Assembly: GCA_029204225.1 (NCBI GenBank) | Contig: CM055109.1 | Span: forward strand, 19,109,783 to 19,173,782 | From: Diphasiastrum complanatum | Taxonomy: Eukaryota > Streptophyta > Lycopodiopsida > Lycopodiales > Lycopodiaceae | Length of the DNA stretch: 64,000 nt | Direction of reading: 5' to 3' | Notes under the pieces: generated by a model | Told to the model about the DNA's origin: nothing | Seen by the model: the letters and a program-made list of their open reading frames with translations, nothing else | The model's database searches: none | Shown: positions 53,380 through 64,000 of the stretch, one piece after another | How positions within the stretch are numbered: position 1 is the first letter of the stretch | How the letters are laid out: every line of letters starts with the position of its first letter | Translations under genes and position numbers: made by a program

Positions 53380-54430
53380 TGTGAGCTTAATCTCCTATAG
53401 TAAATTCATAACCACACTATGTCAAAGCTTCAAGTTTAAGATTGGGGGACCAGTCAGTGAGAATAGCATTAGTTTTGCCCAAATGTCTACTTTCAAATAG
53501 GCCAAATATGTGTCAATCAAAATTGGCCATCAAACCTTATGAGTAACGTCATCCACACAATCAATGTTTGAAACATGGTGGAATTGGATCTCTTTAAGTT
53601 GGATCATCTCTCTCACAAAATGATGTGCTATTGTAACATGCCTAAATCTTACATAGAGAATAGGGTTGGTAGCAAGATGTTGAGAGGATTGGTTGTCACA
53701 TAATATGGTGAAATATTATTAGCATCTTGAACTTTAAGCTCCACAAAAGCCTCTTCAACCAAATAACCTCCTTTGTTGTGGTATTCAATGCCTTGTACTC
53801 AGATTCAGTTGAAGATAAAGAGATAGTGTCTTACTTTTCAGACAACGAAGATATAAGACCTTCACAAATAAAAGTTGAAAAGGCATCTGTGGATCTTAAT
53901 CCACCCTATCACTTTCAAGTCCAGCATCCAAAAATGCAATCAAACAAATATTAGAGCCTTGATATAATATGTCATAATGTATGGTACATGAGACTCTCTT
54001 AGCCATTTCTTAATTGACTCAATTTAGTCACACTATAGATAAAATAAGGTATTGTAAAAGTAATCCATATTAAGGAATCAGTAATTTTTCCAAAAAGAGT
54101 GATGTCCTCATAGGATGCTCCATCATCTTTTGTAGTAACTTTTACAACATGTTGTATGGGATTGTCTAAATTTTGTAATTATTCATATTTCAAATCTATC
54201 AAGCAATGAATTAGCATATTATAATTGATAAATGAAGCTAGATCCTCTAACTACTTCTATGCCTAGAATGAAATTCAAAAGGCCTAGATCTTGCATCTTG
54301 AACTCTTTCTTAAATGCAATTTTGACAATATTGATATTATTAATGCAACCATCACATAAGAGTATATCATATACATACAAAGTGAGGATGGTTATTGTTA
54401 CGCCGATGTTTGGTTCAGAGGATTTAAATA
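53380..54430 (-). pseudogene. Ty1/copia RT and RNase H remnant
   Basis: Minus-strand readings: INIVKIAFKKEFKMQDLGLL and NFILGIEVVRGSS (RT C-terminus, about 54240-54350), then AEYKALNTTTKEVIWL and FVELKVQDANN (RNase H end, about 53730-53815), then degraded sequence to about 53380. Stops and frame changes are frequent and both ends are lost. Confidence 0.75.
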
Positions 54431-54639
54431 ATACTTGACATGAATATTTGGCACTCCAATGTACAAGTTTGTTAGTTGTGCCTCATCATTCCGACATGTT
54501 AGAGATCCATTAAGTATGTTTTGGATCTGATTTTTCACATCCTAGGTAATTAGCCATAGAACTTTAGGTTACTAACATTTTTTCCCCTTAATTTAAATTT
54601 TTCCAAAAAAAAGAAAGGGAATTTCCTCTCAAAAAGGAC

Positions 54640-57423
54640 TAAGTGTCCTAGGTATCATCTTCTCCATATTTCCCTTTCCATCTAATCGAATATTCCGAAA
54701 CTTCCTTATTAAAAAGGTTTTTATGTTGAACATCAACAATGAACTCCGGTTCAAGTGGAATAAACTCAAAAAGAGATCTAAGTTGGTCTACTTCGTCTGA
54801 AGAAATAAGGATTTCTTTGCTTCTATCTTGAGCACTTCTAATGCTATCCTTGGCTATTTGCAATATCTCTTGCCTATCAGCCAAGAAATCAAACACAACC
54901 TAGACTCGAATCTCTTTGAGTCCTACCGAAATGGGTGATTTTGGTTGAAAATTATACATCAACATTAAGGGGCTGAAGCTAATGGCTGAATGTTTTGCAC
55001 TATTATAGGCAAACTCCACCAAAGGCAAATACTTCTCCCATTCATATTGTCGATAGGAAACATATGCACATATCATATCTTCCATAGTCTGGTTAGTTCT
55101 CCCAGTTTGACCATTAGATTCCGAATGGTTTGAGAAACTTGTACTTAAATTAGTCTCTAATTGTCGAAACACTGCTTGCTAGAAGTGCCCCTATAAACTT
55201 AGGGTCTCTATCACTAACTATATCACAAGGTAGACCATACATTCTAAACAACTTGTCTACAAAAGTTGTGCTAACTCTGAGGCTTTGATTTTGGTCTTTG
55301 TAGGGATAAACTGTGTTAACTTAGTTAGCCTATCCACTACAACCCAAATAGCATAGTTTCTTTCGTCGTTTTGGACAAACCAATGACAAAATCCATGGAT
55401 ATACTTTTCCATTTGCCATTGGGTATATCCAATGGGTGTAGTAAACCTCTCATCTTCAACCTTTCGGCCTTATTCATCTGGCATTGTTTGCATTTCAAAA
55501 CATAATTCTCATATTATTTTTCATCTTCGGCCAATGAAACAATTTCTTGACCAAATCAAGGGTTTGTTAAATGCTCAGGTGTCCCTAGTGCTAGGACTAT
55601 CGTGACACTCATGCAGGATTCGATTCTCGACATCAGTGTTTTGAGGCACACAAACTTTTCTTTTTCGAAAAAACATTCCATTACGAATGGAACAATCGAA
55701 CTCTACCTTGGTAGATTTATCAGTTTCCTGCATTCCGATGAGAACTTGACTCCAAATCCTACCAAAGGTTGGGTCTGATTCATAAAGACCTACTAGGGAC
55801 TGCTAAAAATCAGCGGAGATTTCTACAAAACACAACTTTCAACTAACATGTTTTGAGCATCAGCAACTTGATTCTTCTAGGTTTTGACAATCTACGAGTA
55901 AATCGCTTGCGATTTTAGCGAGTTTCTTTTGTGTGTTGTTTCAAAATTTTCATAGAATCAAATTTCTGCATTAATTCAACCCATCTAGCCTTCCTTCCCT
56001 TTGAATCTATGGCATCACAAAAATCCCGTAGGGACTGATATCGACATACACTTCAAATTTGGAGCCATAAAGGTAGTGTCTCCAAATCTTAAGTGCATGA
56101 ATAATAGTAAAAAGTTCATTCTCATAAGTAGAAAAAAGACTTGACATCATAACTATTTGTGGAATCGGCCATTTCATAACCACTTTGATCTTGTCATAGT
56201 CAAAATCTCTATGCCATGTTCAGAGATGACATGACCTAAGTAGAAAAGTCTATTTGCAAAGGCATCACGTTTAGATTACTTATCAACAACTTTTCTTGTC
56301 TTAACAACTACAAGACAATTCGTATGTGTTCCACATGTTATTCTAGAGACTTACTATCAATAAGTATATCATCTAAACATACATTTACAAACTTTCCAAG
56401 ATATGGCCTCAAAAAGTCATTCATCATCTGTTGGAGAATTTCAGGTGCAGCTATTAACCCAAAAGGAAGAACAAAAATTCATAATGTCCATACCTGGAAC
56501 AGAATTCTGTCAAAGGGACATCTTCTTTTCATATATGTATCTGATGGTATCCTGATCTTAAGTTGATTTTGGTGAAGAAAACTGTCCCATGCAATCAATC
56601 TATAAGATCATCCATTGTAGGTAATGGATATTTGTTCTTTATGTTTCGTTTGTTAAGTCTCTTATAGTCTATAGCAAAGTCTCATTCTACCGTCATTCTT
56701 ATTAACAATGATTTAGCACAATAGGAGAGGTATAAGGTAATAACTCTATCTTATGATCAACTCCACGAGCGGGAGGTTATCCTTTAGAAAGTTCTTTTGG
56801 AAATACATCATCAAACTCTTTTCGGAGTTCTTGGAAAGCTTTCCATTCAGGAGTACCTTCCTTTATTTCTCTACTTTAGTACTGTGCAAGAATATATTTT
56901 GAGTTAAGAGAGATTCATCCATGGTTGTCAAGAATTGTACATCTTTACACACACAAAGATAAAGAGAAACTACATCATCTTTTATTTAATCTTCTACATA
57001 TTTTCCAGCATCAAGTTCCACTAAGGATCCATCATGCTGAAAAGACATCAAATGACGCACAAAGTCTATCTTTAGAGAAGCATTCTTGGCGTAAAACCAT
57101 TCATGACCCAAAATAACATCTACACGGTCATATCTTCTTTGTAACCCTGAATAGGAACAATAGAAATACGAATAGGAACACTAGGCACAGAAAAATTTCA
57201 CAACCAAGATTGTTTTCTAGTTGCGCACCCAATATCTTCTATCCCTGTTGTTTGTAGAAAGCTTGAGGTTCTGCACGACATTTGCATTAATGAAATTATG
57301 AGTTGCTTCACTGTCAAACAACACATAAACTTTAGTGCCATTGATAGTGTAAAGATCGCCAAGTGAAGATCCAACTAGATCCTCTTGCATGCAACCAAAA
57401 AGAGGAGGGGATCCTGGCTTCAT
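54640..57423 (-). pseudogene. Ty3/gypsy chromovirus 3, decayed pol, minus strand
   Basis: From right to left: protease (LFDSEATHNFINANVVQNLK), VDVILGHEWFY, RT ([39 protein letters not shown]), integrase (CQMNKAERLKMRGLLHPLDI, SISMDFVIGLSK; then HSESNGQTGRTNQTMEDMI with Gly where catalytic Glu is expected), SPLMLMYNFQPKSPISVGLK, and a chromodomain (EYSIRWKGKYGEDDT) ending at 54648. Many stops. The protein is closest in this window to gypsy 2. Gag and assignable LTRs are missing. Confidence 0.85.
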
Positions 57424-57539
57424 GGATTTGAAAATCCAATAGGGAGATGGGTGAGTTTCTATAGGATATATACTCTCCCATGAGGAGAGAATATTTCTCT
57501 TAGGATCCCCATGTAATCTAAATAAGCTATTGACCTCCT

Positions 57540-58850
57540 ATTCTTGCATTATAGCAATCAAACACTATGCAAGTTCTCCTATGTCCAATTATAGGTCTGG
57601 GCCCTCGTAAGATTATTACTTACATTATTGGCCACGTCCGGAATGACGAGGCATAACTAATAGCCTTATACACTAGAGTAACTGGCTATCCATGTCAGGA
57701 ATTATTCCAAATCCCACATGCTAGACATGGACATAACATTCTTCCCCCCTTAATCAAGTTATGTCCTCGGAACGAGCAACTAGGGAAGATCCACTTTGTA
57801 TGCATTTAACTCTTGCCCACGAATCACTAGCCTCAAGCTGACCAACCCACCTAATCAAGTACTCAGCCATCTCATGCAAGGAAATAACAATCATACAATC
57901 TTGATAGATTTAGTTGTCTTCTAATTGAACAGAGATTTAGGCTAAAAATAGTACACAAGCATTCATTGATTACAATCTATAGTAGGACTTCATCCACTAA
58001 AGTAAGCAAATTCCTCATAAGTAAAAATAAATTACCTTAATAAAAATGCCTGTAAAATCCACACAATCTCAAGTATGCACTAGAGTAAAGAAATTTAGAT
58101 TCTCAGCAAAGTGATCTAGATTCATGACTTAGTCAATAGATTGAGAATTACTCATCTCTTAAGAATCACCCCATTTTCTTATAATCTTTTAATGACAATT
58201 AAGTATCAATTTATGATCTGTCAATCATAAAGTTTTAGAATCTTATGATTTGTCAATCATAATTTACAGATTCCAAAACCATACTTAATCATTGAAAGAT
58301 TTTGGAGTATATGTGCAACATACCACTCAAAAAATATAAGAACTATTGTAAAAATCTTTTCTCCCAAGGAAAATTATTGGATTTCAATAATATTCTTCCA
58401 ACTATATCTTTAACTAGATTAAGAGTTATCCAAACTCTGCGATCAATCAGATAATTAAAGACAAAATGCATACCAAAACCATTCTAACACTCATCTTTAA
58501 CACAATAAACTTTATACAATCGCCTAGAACAACTTCTAGACACTACAAAGTTTTGCTAAATTCCAACTGAATTCAATAGTTATCCTTGATATTAGTTAAG
58601 CTTTGTCATCCAATATGAGCTCATTTGGATACAATCAATAACTTGGGATATATTTCTCATTCAAGAGATATTCTATATCGAGAATTTCCTATATTCTATT
58701 ATGACTCACAAAGCATGTGTCTTATAAGCAATATAGAATAAAATAAACAGTTCCTGGTGAATTTAGCCAATTAACTTTTAAGCAGGAGTAATCCAATTAC
58801 TCAAGTCAATTGCAAACGATTCCAAGAATTCTCTACTTTTAGATCTATTT
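57540..58850 (-). mobile_element. Second copy of LARD-like LTR element, partial
   Basis: The LTR at 57540-57738 matches 21404-21617 in order (GGCATAACTAA, CTAGACATGGACATAACA) but is more diverged. The complement of a polypurine tract (TTCTTCCCCCCTTAA) follows it. Internal homology continues to about 58830 (GACAATTAAGTATC, TGTCAATCATAA, CCAAAACCATACTTAA, GGAGTATATG). No protein is encoded, as in the first copy. The far LTR is not seen. Confidence 0.65.
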
Positions 58851-59119
58851 ACCAAAAAGTAAAAAAGACTATCTGGCTATCCTATACCAATCATTATCGG
58901 TTTGCTCAAATCTTTGACATATCGTTTCCATCTAGAAGTGAAGGTCTACTAGTTTTTAAAGTCCTGACTTTAAATGTTGTGACTTAAAAAGAACAAATCA
59001 ACAAAACATTGTTGAATAAAACAAAAAAGAACTCAAAGCTTAGTAAAAAATTTAACATTCAATCACAAAAGCATTCATTTACAAGACTTGCTGAGGGGTC
59101 AAGATAGGGACACCCCTCT

Positions 59120-59457
<338 letters not shown>

Positions 59458-60290
59458 CAATCTACGGAGAAAGAGTGTTGAAAAGCTTTTTGAATTCTTA
59501 AGCCTTCAAAAAAAATTGTTGCTTTTTCCTTGAACTAAAAAAAACTTCAAGCTTATTCTTCAAAACATAGAGTAAGTGATTCATAACATAAAGGTGACAT
59601 TCTTGTAGTGACCGAAGAATGATCAAAGCTGACCGTCAAACAATCCAACAGATCTTTATGACATCCCTAATAAAAGGATGATTAACCTCGTTTGTGTGCC
59701 TATTCACAAACTATGATCAGCAATTCTCAAGGAGGGAAAGAGAACAGTCATTTCTGCATCAAAAACGGTCATTATCATTTGTATTCCAAGAAGCAATGTA
59801 CTCGGACAGCAATGATCAATCCATAAGGTGTGATATTCAGACAACGATAATCAACCAGAGTAAGGTGACTCTCAGACAACAATGGTCAATTAAATTGGAG
59901 TGGTTACCAGACAGCGATAGTCAGAATTGAGCTTCCATAAGAATGCGATGGAGTTTCCCACAGAATTTGTATTTTAGTTTTTCTTGAAAAGATTCTGGAT
60001 TTCTGAAACAGAAATGCCATGGATCTCTGCTACAAAATGGCTCAGGTCTCTTCTGGAAATGACTATACTTTTCTTGAATAGATCTTGGATTTCTGAAACA
60101 GAAATGCAACGGATCTCTGCTACATCAACGAATCTCTGATGGTCAGTAGAGAGTGCGATAAGTTCTCTTCTGGAAATGCGCTAAGGTCTCATCTAAAGTT
60201 GCGCTCAGGTCTCTTCAAAAAGTGCGCCCAGATCTCTTCTGAAAATGCGCTCATATCTCTTTAGGAAATGAGCTCAGGTCTCCACGGAAT
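59458..60290. repeat. Clustered short tandem repeats
   Basis: 59795-59930: several units of CAGACA-C-ATGGTCAA-type sequence. 59985-60126: an approximately 90-bp unit (GGATTTCTGAAACAGAAATG) twice. 60045-60285: about six units of roughly 29 bp around GGTCTCTTCTGGAAATGCGC. No gene is seen. Confidence 0.65.
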
Positions 60291-62448
60291 TCATTTCTCT
60301 GATCGTCCTCCCTTCTGGCCATTCAAAGTGCCATTTTTATCCTCAGATAGGTGCGCGTCAAAACAATTGATAAGAATTCCAGATTAGCAGAAGTGTTTGA
60401 GTTTTAGGAGTAGTCTTTGATAGAAGTGCATGCAAACTCTTAGTCCAAGAGAAATAAGGCTCACTTGTAGTGTGTGAGGTGGATTAGATTAGGTGAAGGT
60501 AGGTGGCCTAAGATTTTTAGATTTTGGCCTTTCATCTTGATTGTCACATTTTTATTGTCTCAAGCTAGGTTTACACCCCAAGTGCAAAACGTTCTTGGAT
60601 AGAGAGTTATATGCCCATCTTATCTTGCACAATTTTCATCAATTCCTGGGCTTGTTTTCTAGAGGTTGCCCATCCTCTGTCATAGTGGAATGTGACACAA
60701 AGGATGATCAGTCCTTCGATTTCTTCTTTAATTCTTTATAGATTCGATTGAGCCTTCTTTATAGACTCGATTGAGCCTTCTTTATAGACTTTGTAAAAAG
60801 CCTTCTTTGTTACTGTCATTAAGCTTAGAAACCTTTTAGTTTTGATTCTTGCTCTTCGAGCACTTTCTCGAGCACCTGCACATACCCTTAATTGAAAGGT
60901 CAGTCCTTAAGCCCCGAGGGCTTCTTGTCCTTATTTTTTATTCTTTAGGTACATTTGTGAGTACCTGCACATACCCTTCAATGAAATGTCAGTGTTCATA
61001 ATACCATCAAATATGGTTGTCTTAGTTCTACAGACATCAATGTCTGTTCCTCAGTTCATAAACTCGTGTAATATTCCAAAAGAATATAACTTCATTTTAT
61101 CAAAGTCTATAAGGAGTTAAAAGCTGAGAAAGTCTTTATTTCTTTGGGGCAATTTGTATCTGCAAATTACATTTCACTAGTAACGTAATGGCCATTCTAC
61201 TATTATCATTTGCATTTGATTAGAACTACAATTAGAAAGGAGTGATTTTCCCTTCCAACAAATATCTATTAGGTAGATGTTGAAATCTACTCGACCTTCA
61301 AAGGAATGTATCAATAATATCTTCAAATTCAACACCTGAGCTAGAATTTTTTTGGTGGCGCTTGAGGGCCAAGGGCACCTCCTCATCGTGTCGCCCAAGG
61401 GCGAGGGCCTTCCTTGGCATAATAATTTGTAGGCTTTTTTCATTAACTTTCTATTTTTAAAAAGTTTGAAGATGTTACTTACTAAATACCTTATTAAAAT
61501 AACAATCATTACCTTATATATTAAGGGCCTCTCCAAATACAAAGGAGAAAAACCAGTTGTTTATTACAAAATAGGTGAATCGCTTTAAAATTCATAATTT
61601 GCCTAGAAAAATAAATGAGGTCATTTTCAAAGTTGATAATGTGTAATTTAACATTATGGGCATATTGTATTTCCAAGTCCACCCATAGGCCTTATGCTAA
61701 ATGACGCACAGGGGGGACGTACGGGTTGTATGACCCCCAGCCCCCCTCCCAGTTCCCGACTGCCCTAGCCAACGACTCCTAGCACCCGAGAACTAACTCC
61801 TGGCTCCTGGCTCCCGAGCACCGAGACCCAATGAGCTTTGCACCCGGTTCAATGGTCATTCAATTACAGCTACCTAATAGCCTCACCATGCTTTTATGCT
61901 CATGGTCTCTAAAGACCAGTTGATAACACGTTGATGTCTTGAGTGGCTCACAATGTCAAAGTACACGACTCCTTACTTGGCATAATATTTTATGTGCACT
62001 TATTCTTGCTCAACCATTTTGCGTGGGGTCTTCGTCTTGCTTAACCGTTTTGCCTATAGAATGATCTATAGAACATTGACGAGCAATTATGATAATCGTG
62101 CAAGCCATTAACGAGTATGGAATGCCCTTGCCCATTTTGCCAGGTTCTACATACAAAAGGAAACCAAGCTTGCCATGGGCCTACTCTATTGGCCTTAGAA
62201 GTAGGCCCCAATGGCCCGAAAACAACTCCTCCATCCATCCATCCACTTGGAAGTTTTGTCATAGTGAGCAAGGTGATAAACATGCTTTGATGAAGAGTGG
62301 CTTTAGAGGGCCCTTTTACCTAGCCCCTAAATAAATGCCCTATCTTCGAATAGCGAACCACGTCCTTGTCCATGTTTCAACTTTTCACTTTCTATCCATG
62401 GGCATGGGGGACATGCTCTTACCCTAGGGACTAGGGTTCTTGTCCCAC
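60291..62448. other. Non-coding; minor repeats
   Basis: TAGATTCGATTGAGCCTTCT is repeated two to three times near 60738-60800, and CACCTGCACATACCCTT occurs twice (about 60873 and 60975). A C-rich stretch lies at 61720-61830. No recognisable gene. Confidence 0.5.
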
Positions 62449-62905
62449 GACATGCTATTACTTTAAGAAAATTGACAACTCACAACCCATAATCTAATGA
62501 GTGTATTTTGCACCACCACCACTAGAGAGACATGCTATTACTTTAAGAAAATTGGCGAGACATGTTATTACTCTAAAAAAATTGGCAACGCACAACCCAT
62601 AATCTAATGAGTGTATTTTGCACCACCACCCACTAGAGAGACATGCTATTACTCTAAGAAAATTGGCGAGACATGCTATTACTCCAAGAAAATTGGCAAC
62701 GCACAACTCATTAATCTAAGGAGTGTATTTTGCACCACCACTAGAGACATGCTATTACTCCAAGACAATTGGCAACCGCAGAACTCATTAATCTAATGAG
62801 TGTATTTTGCACCACCAATAAAGGGACATCTATTACTCTAAAAAAATTGGCAACAACCCATTAATCTATTGAGTGTACTTTGCAAATACCACCACTAGAG
62901 TGTCA
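62449..62905. repeat. Satellite-like tandem array, about 5 units
   Basis: Units of about 75-110 bp contain ACATGCTATTACTCTAAGAA, ATTGGCAACGCACAACCCA, TAATCTAATGAGTGTATTTT and GCACCACCACTAGAG. Some units have an extra half-copy of the first block. GGTGGTG / CACCACC inverted sequences continue to about 63075. Confidence 0.85.
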
Positions 62906-63202
62906 GTCATTGTGACATAATAGAATTAACTATAGAATAGAAATGGGAGATTACACCACCATCTCTCCAATATGGTGGTATGGTATCATCATCTTTGATG
63001 CTAGATTTGTGGGACACCACCATTGCACCAACACCACCATTGCACCAACTAGGTGTGGTGGTGGTGGTGCTAAATATGAAACTTTGCTGCCCCATAATCC
63101 ATTAAACATTCCATAATAAGTAGGTTGGAAGTTATAGGTTGCAAGTACATATTGGGAGTGAGGACATTAAATATGAAGTGTACCCTTGTAATATCTAGTA
63201 GT

Positions 63203-63210
63203 GTATATAG
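63203..63210 (+). promoter_or_regulatory. Candidate TATA box for the amidotransferase gene
   Basis: GTATATAG lies about 270 bases before the ATG, followed by a purine-rich stretch (63220-63300) of the kind common in plant 5' leaders. The transcription start is not known. Confidence 0.4.
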
Positions 63211-63474
63211 GCCATGATCCAAAGGAGGGAAGGAGGGAGAGGGAGAAGCAGAAGGAAAAGAAAGTGAAGGGTATTTGAAAAAAAGAGAGCTGATAGTGGA
63301 AAGACCAGGATCGGGACAGATAATAAGAAAAACAGGAAAAGGGTAGGGATAGTAGAATAGTTTTGCTCTGGTAAAGCGAGATAGGGAGGAATCCGATCAC
63401 ACAAGAATTGCAGAAACAGGGAAATAGCCTATAGGCCTTCATATTATATTTTGGAAGAAGTATTTGTGTGTGTG

Positions 63475-64000
63475 ATGGCAGCGCATTGCTGCTCTTGCTC
63501 GTCTTCAGCTCCATCTGCTGCAAAACCTTTCCTGCTATCGGGGAGCTGCCAATCTGCTTACCCTCATATCAGCAGCAGCAGCTATGCTGCTCCTGCTCGG
63601 AGAATCCGCCCACTAGAAAGATCAGCGGTTTCGTTAGCAGAGCACCACAGGGGCAAGATAGGGCTGAGCATCCCCTGCTTAAAGGCTGGGACATCAGAAG
63701 TCAGCGAAGGAGCAGCTGAAGATGAGTCTGCTTTGGGCGACAGGCAAGAAGCTGTTGCAGATGGGTTGTCTGCCCCTTGCCAAGAAAGCACCAGAAATGC
63801 AAGCTATGAGGACGTTGATGGATTTAACCCCATGGCAGGGTGGATGGAGCATGAGGCTGATTCTTGGAGGGAAGAGTGTGGAGTGGTGGGGATCTTTGGG
63901 GATGACGAAGCCAGCAAGTTGTGCTACCTTGCCCTGCATGCTCTACAGCACAGAGGCCAAGAAGGAGCGGGGATTGTCACCTCAGACGGTGGCTCTATGA
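63475..64000 (+). CDS. Amidophosphoribosyltransferase (GPAT), plastid, 3' part outside window
   Basis: The enzyme transfers the amide of glutamine to PRPP, the first committed step of purine synthesis, and in plants acts in plastids. The frame from ATG 63475 is open for 175 codons to the window end. Residues 1 to about 60 are rich in Ser, Ala and Arg with few acidic residues, as in a chloroplast transit peptide. Then come an acidic linker and the start of the N-terminal nucleophile glutaminase domain, [20 protein letters not shown] then [15 protein letters not shown]. Cys135 is the expected catalytic nucleophile, exposed when the leader is removed. No intron is seen so far. Two open frames in other phases (63468-63719 and 63722-64000) overlap it and are shadows. 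It is the only convincing host gene here. Confidence 0.93.
   Translation, partial: MAAHCCSCSSSAPSAAKPFLLSGSCQSAYPHISSSSYAAPARRIRPLERSAVSLAEHHRGKIGLSIPCLKAGTSEVSEGAAEDESALGDRQEAVADGLSAPCQESTRNASYEDVDGFNPMAGWMEHEADSWREECGVVGIFGDDEASKLCYLALHALQHRGQEGAGIVTSDGGSM

Noticed and set aside
60541-60741. 66-codon plus-strand ORF
   Set aside because: Composition is not distinctive, there is no domain, and it sits in a region of small repeats.
63468-64000. Open frames 63468-63719 and 63722-64000 in other phases
   Set aside because: They overlap the amidophosphoribosyltransferase frame, which has clear family motifs and stays open throughout.

Overview
This is nuclear DNA of a land plant. It is about 63 kb of nested, mostly decayed transposable elements, followed at the right edge by the start of one ordinary host gene. 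Support for a plant comes from five TTTAGGG telomere-type units (15897-15939), GT/AG introns in the transposase genes, Ty3/gypsy elements with an initiator-methionine tRNA primer site and a C-terminal chromodomain, and a terminal gene encoding plastid-type amidophosphoribosyltransferase behind a Ser/Ala-rich leader. I cannot name the species. The repeat density and very long GA/CT microsatellites suggest a large genome, for example fern, lycophyte or gymnosperm, but that is a guess.

Layout. 1-17.5 kb: three copies of one hAT-type (BED finger / DUF659) transposase gene. The first is cut by the window edge. The second is split by a young Ty3/gypsy chromovirus (3457-9798, LTRs of 358 bp with about one difference). 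The third is an internally deleted derivative. Between them lie minisatellites, GGTACC palindrome clusters, a GGACGCGTCC-rich repeat and long microsatellites. 17.6-20.5 kb: the 3' end of a Ty1/copia element with a LINE piece embedded in its RNase H region. 20.6-25.7 kb: a second GGACGCGTCC repeat, then a protein-less LTR element on the minus strand (about 4.3 kb, 214-bp LTRs). 26-30 kb: sparse sequence with two gypsy remnants. 30-48.2 kb: a LINE-rich block. Several LINE copies end in a shared 3' tail followed by a CT tract, and two successive LINEs start directly after the CT tract of the one before. The largest LINE (about 33.08-45.13 kb) appears to carry two ORF1 genes followed by ORF2, and is interrupted by a second gypsy element (33822-40269, perfect 5-bp target duplication), which itself contains a copia 5' end. 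48.2-53.3 kb: no supported gene. 53.3-58.9 kb: copia and gypsy remnants and a second copy of the protein-less LTR element, all on the minus strand. 59-63.2 kb: microsatellites and small tandem arrays. 63475 to the end: the host purine-biosynthesis gene.

The strongest leads for something undescribed are the LINE with duplicated ORF1 and an in-frame TAG plus hairpin before ORF2, the chain of LINEs joined at CT tracts, the two GC-rich palindromic repeat families, and the protein-less LTR family. Homologies were recognised by eye from motifs. No database or alignment program was used, so family names are at superfamily level and identities are approximate.
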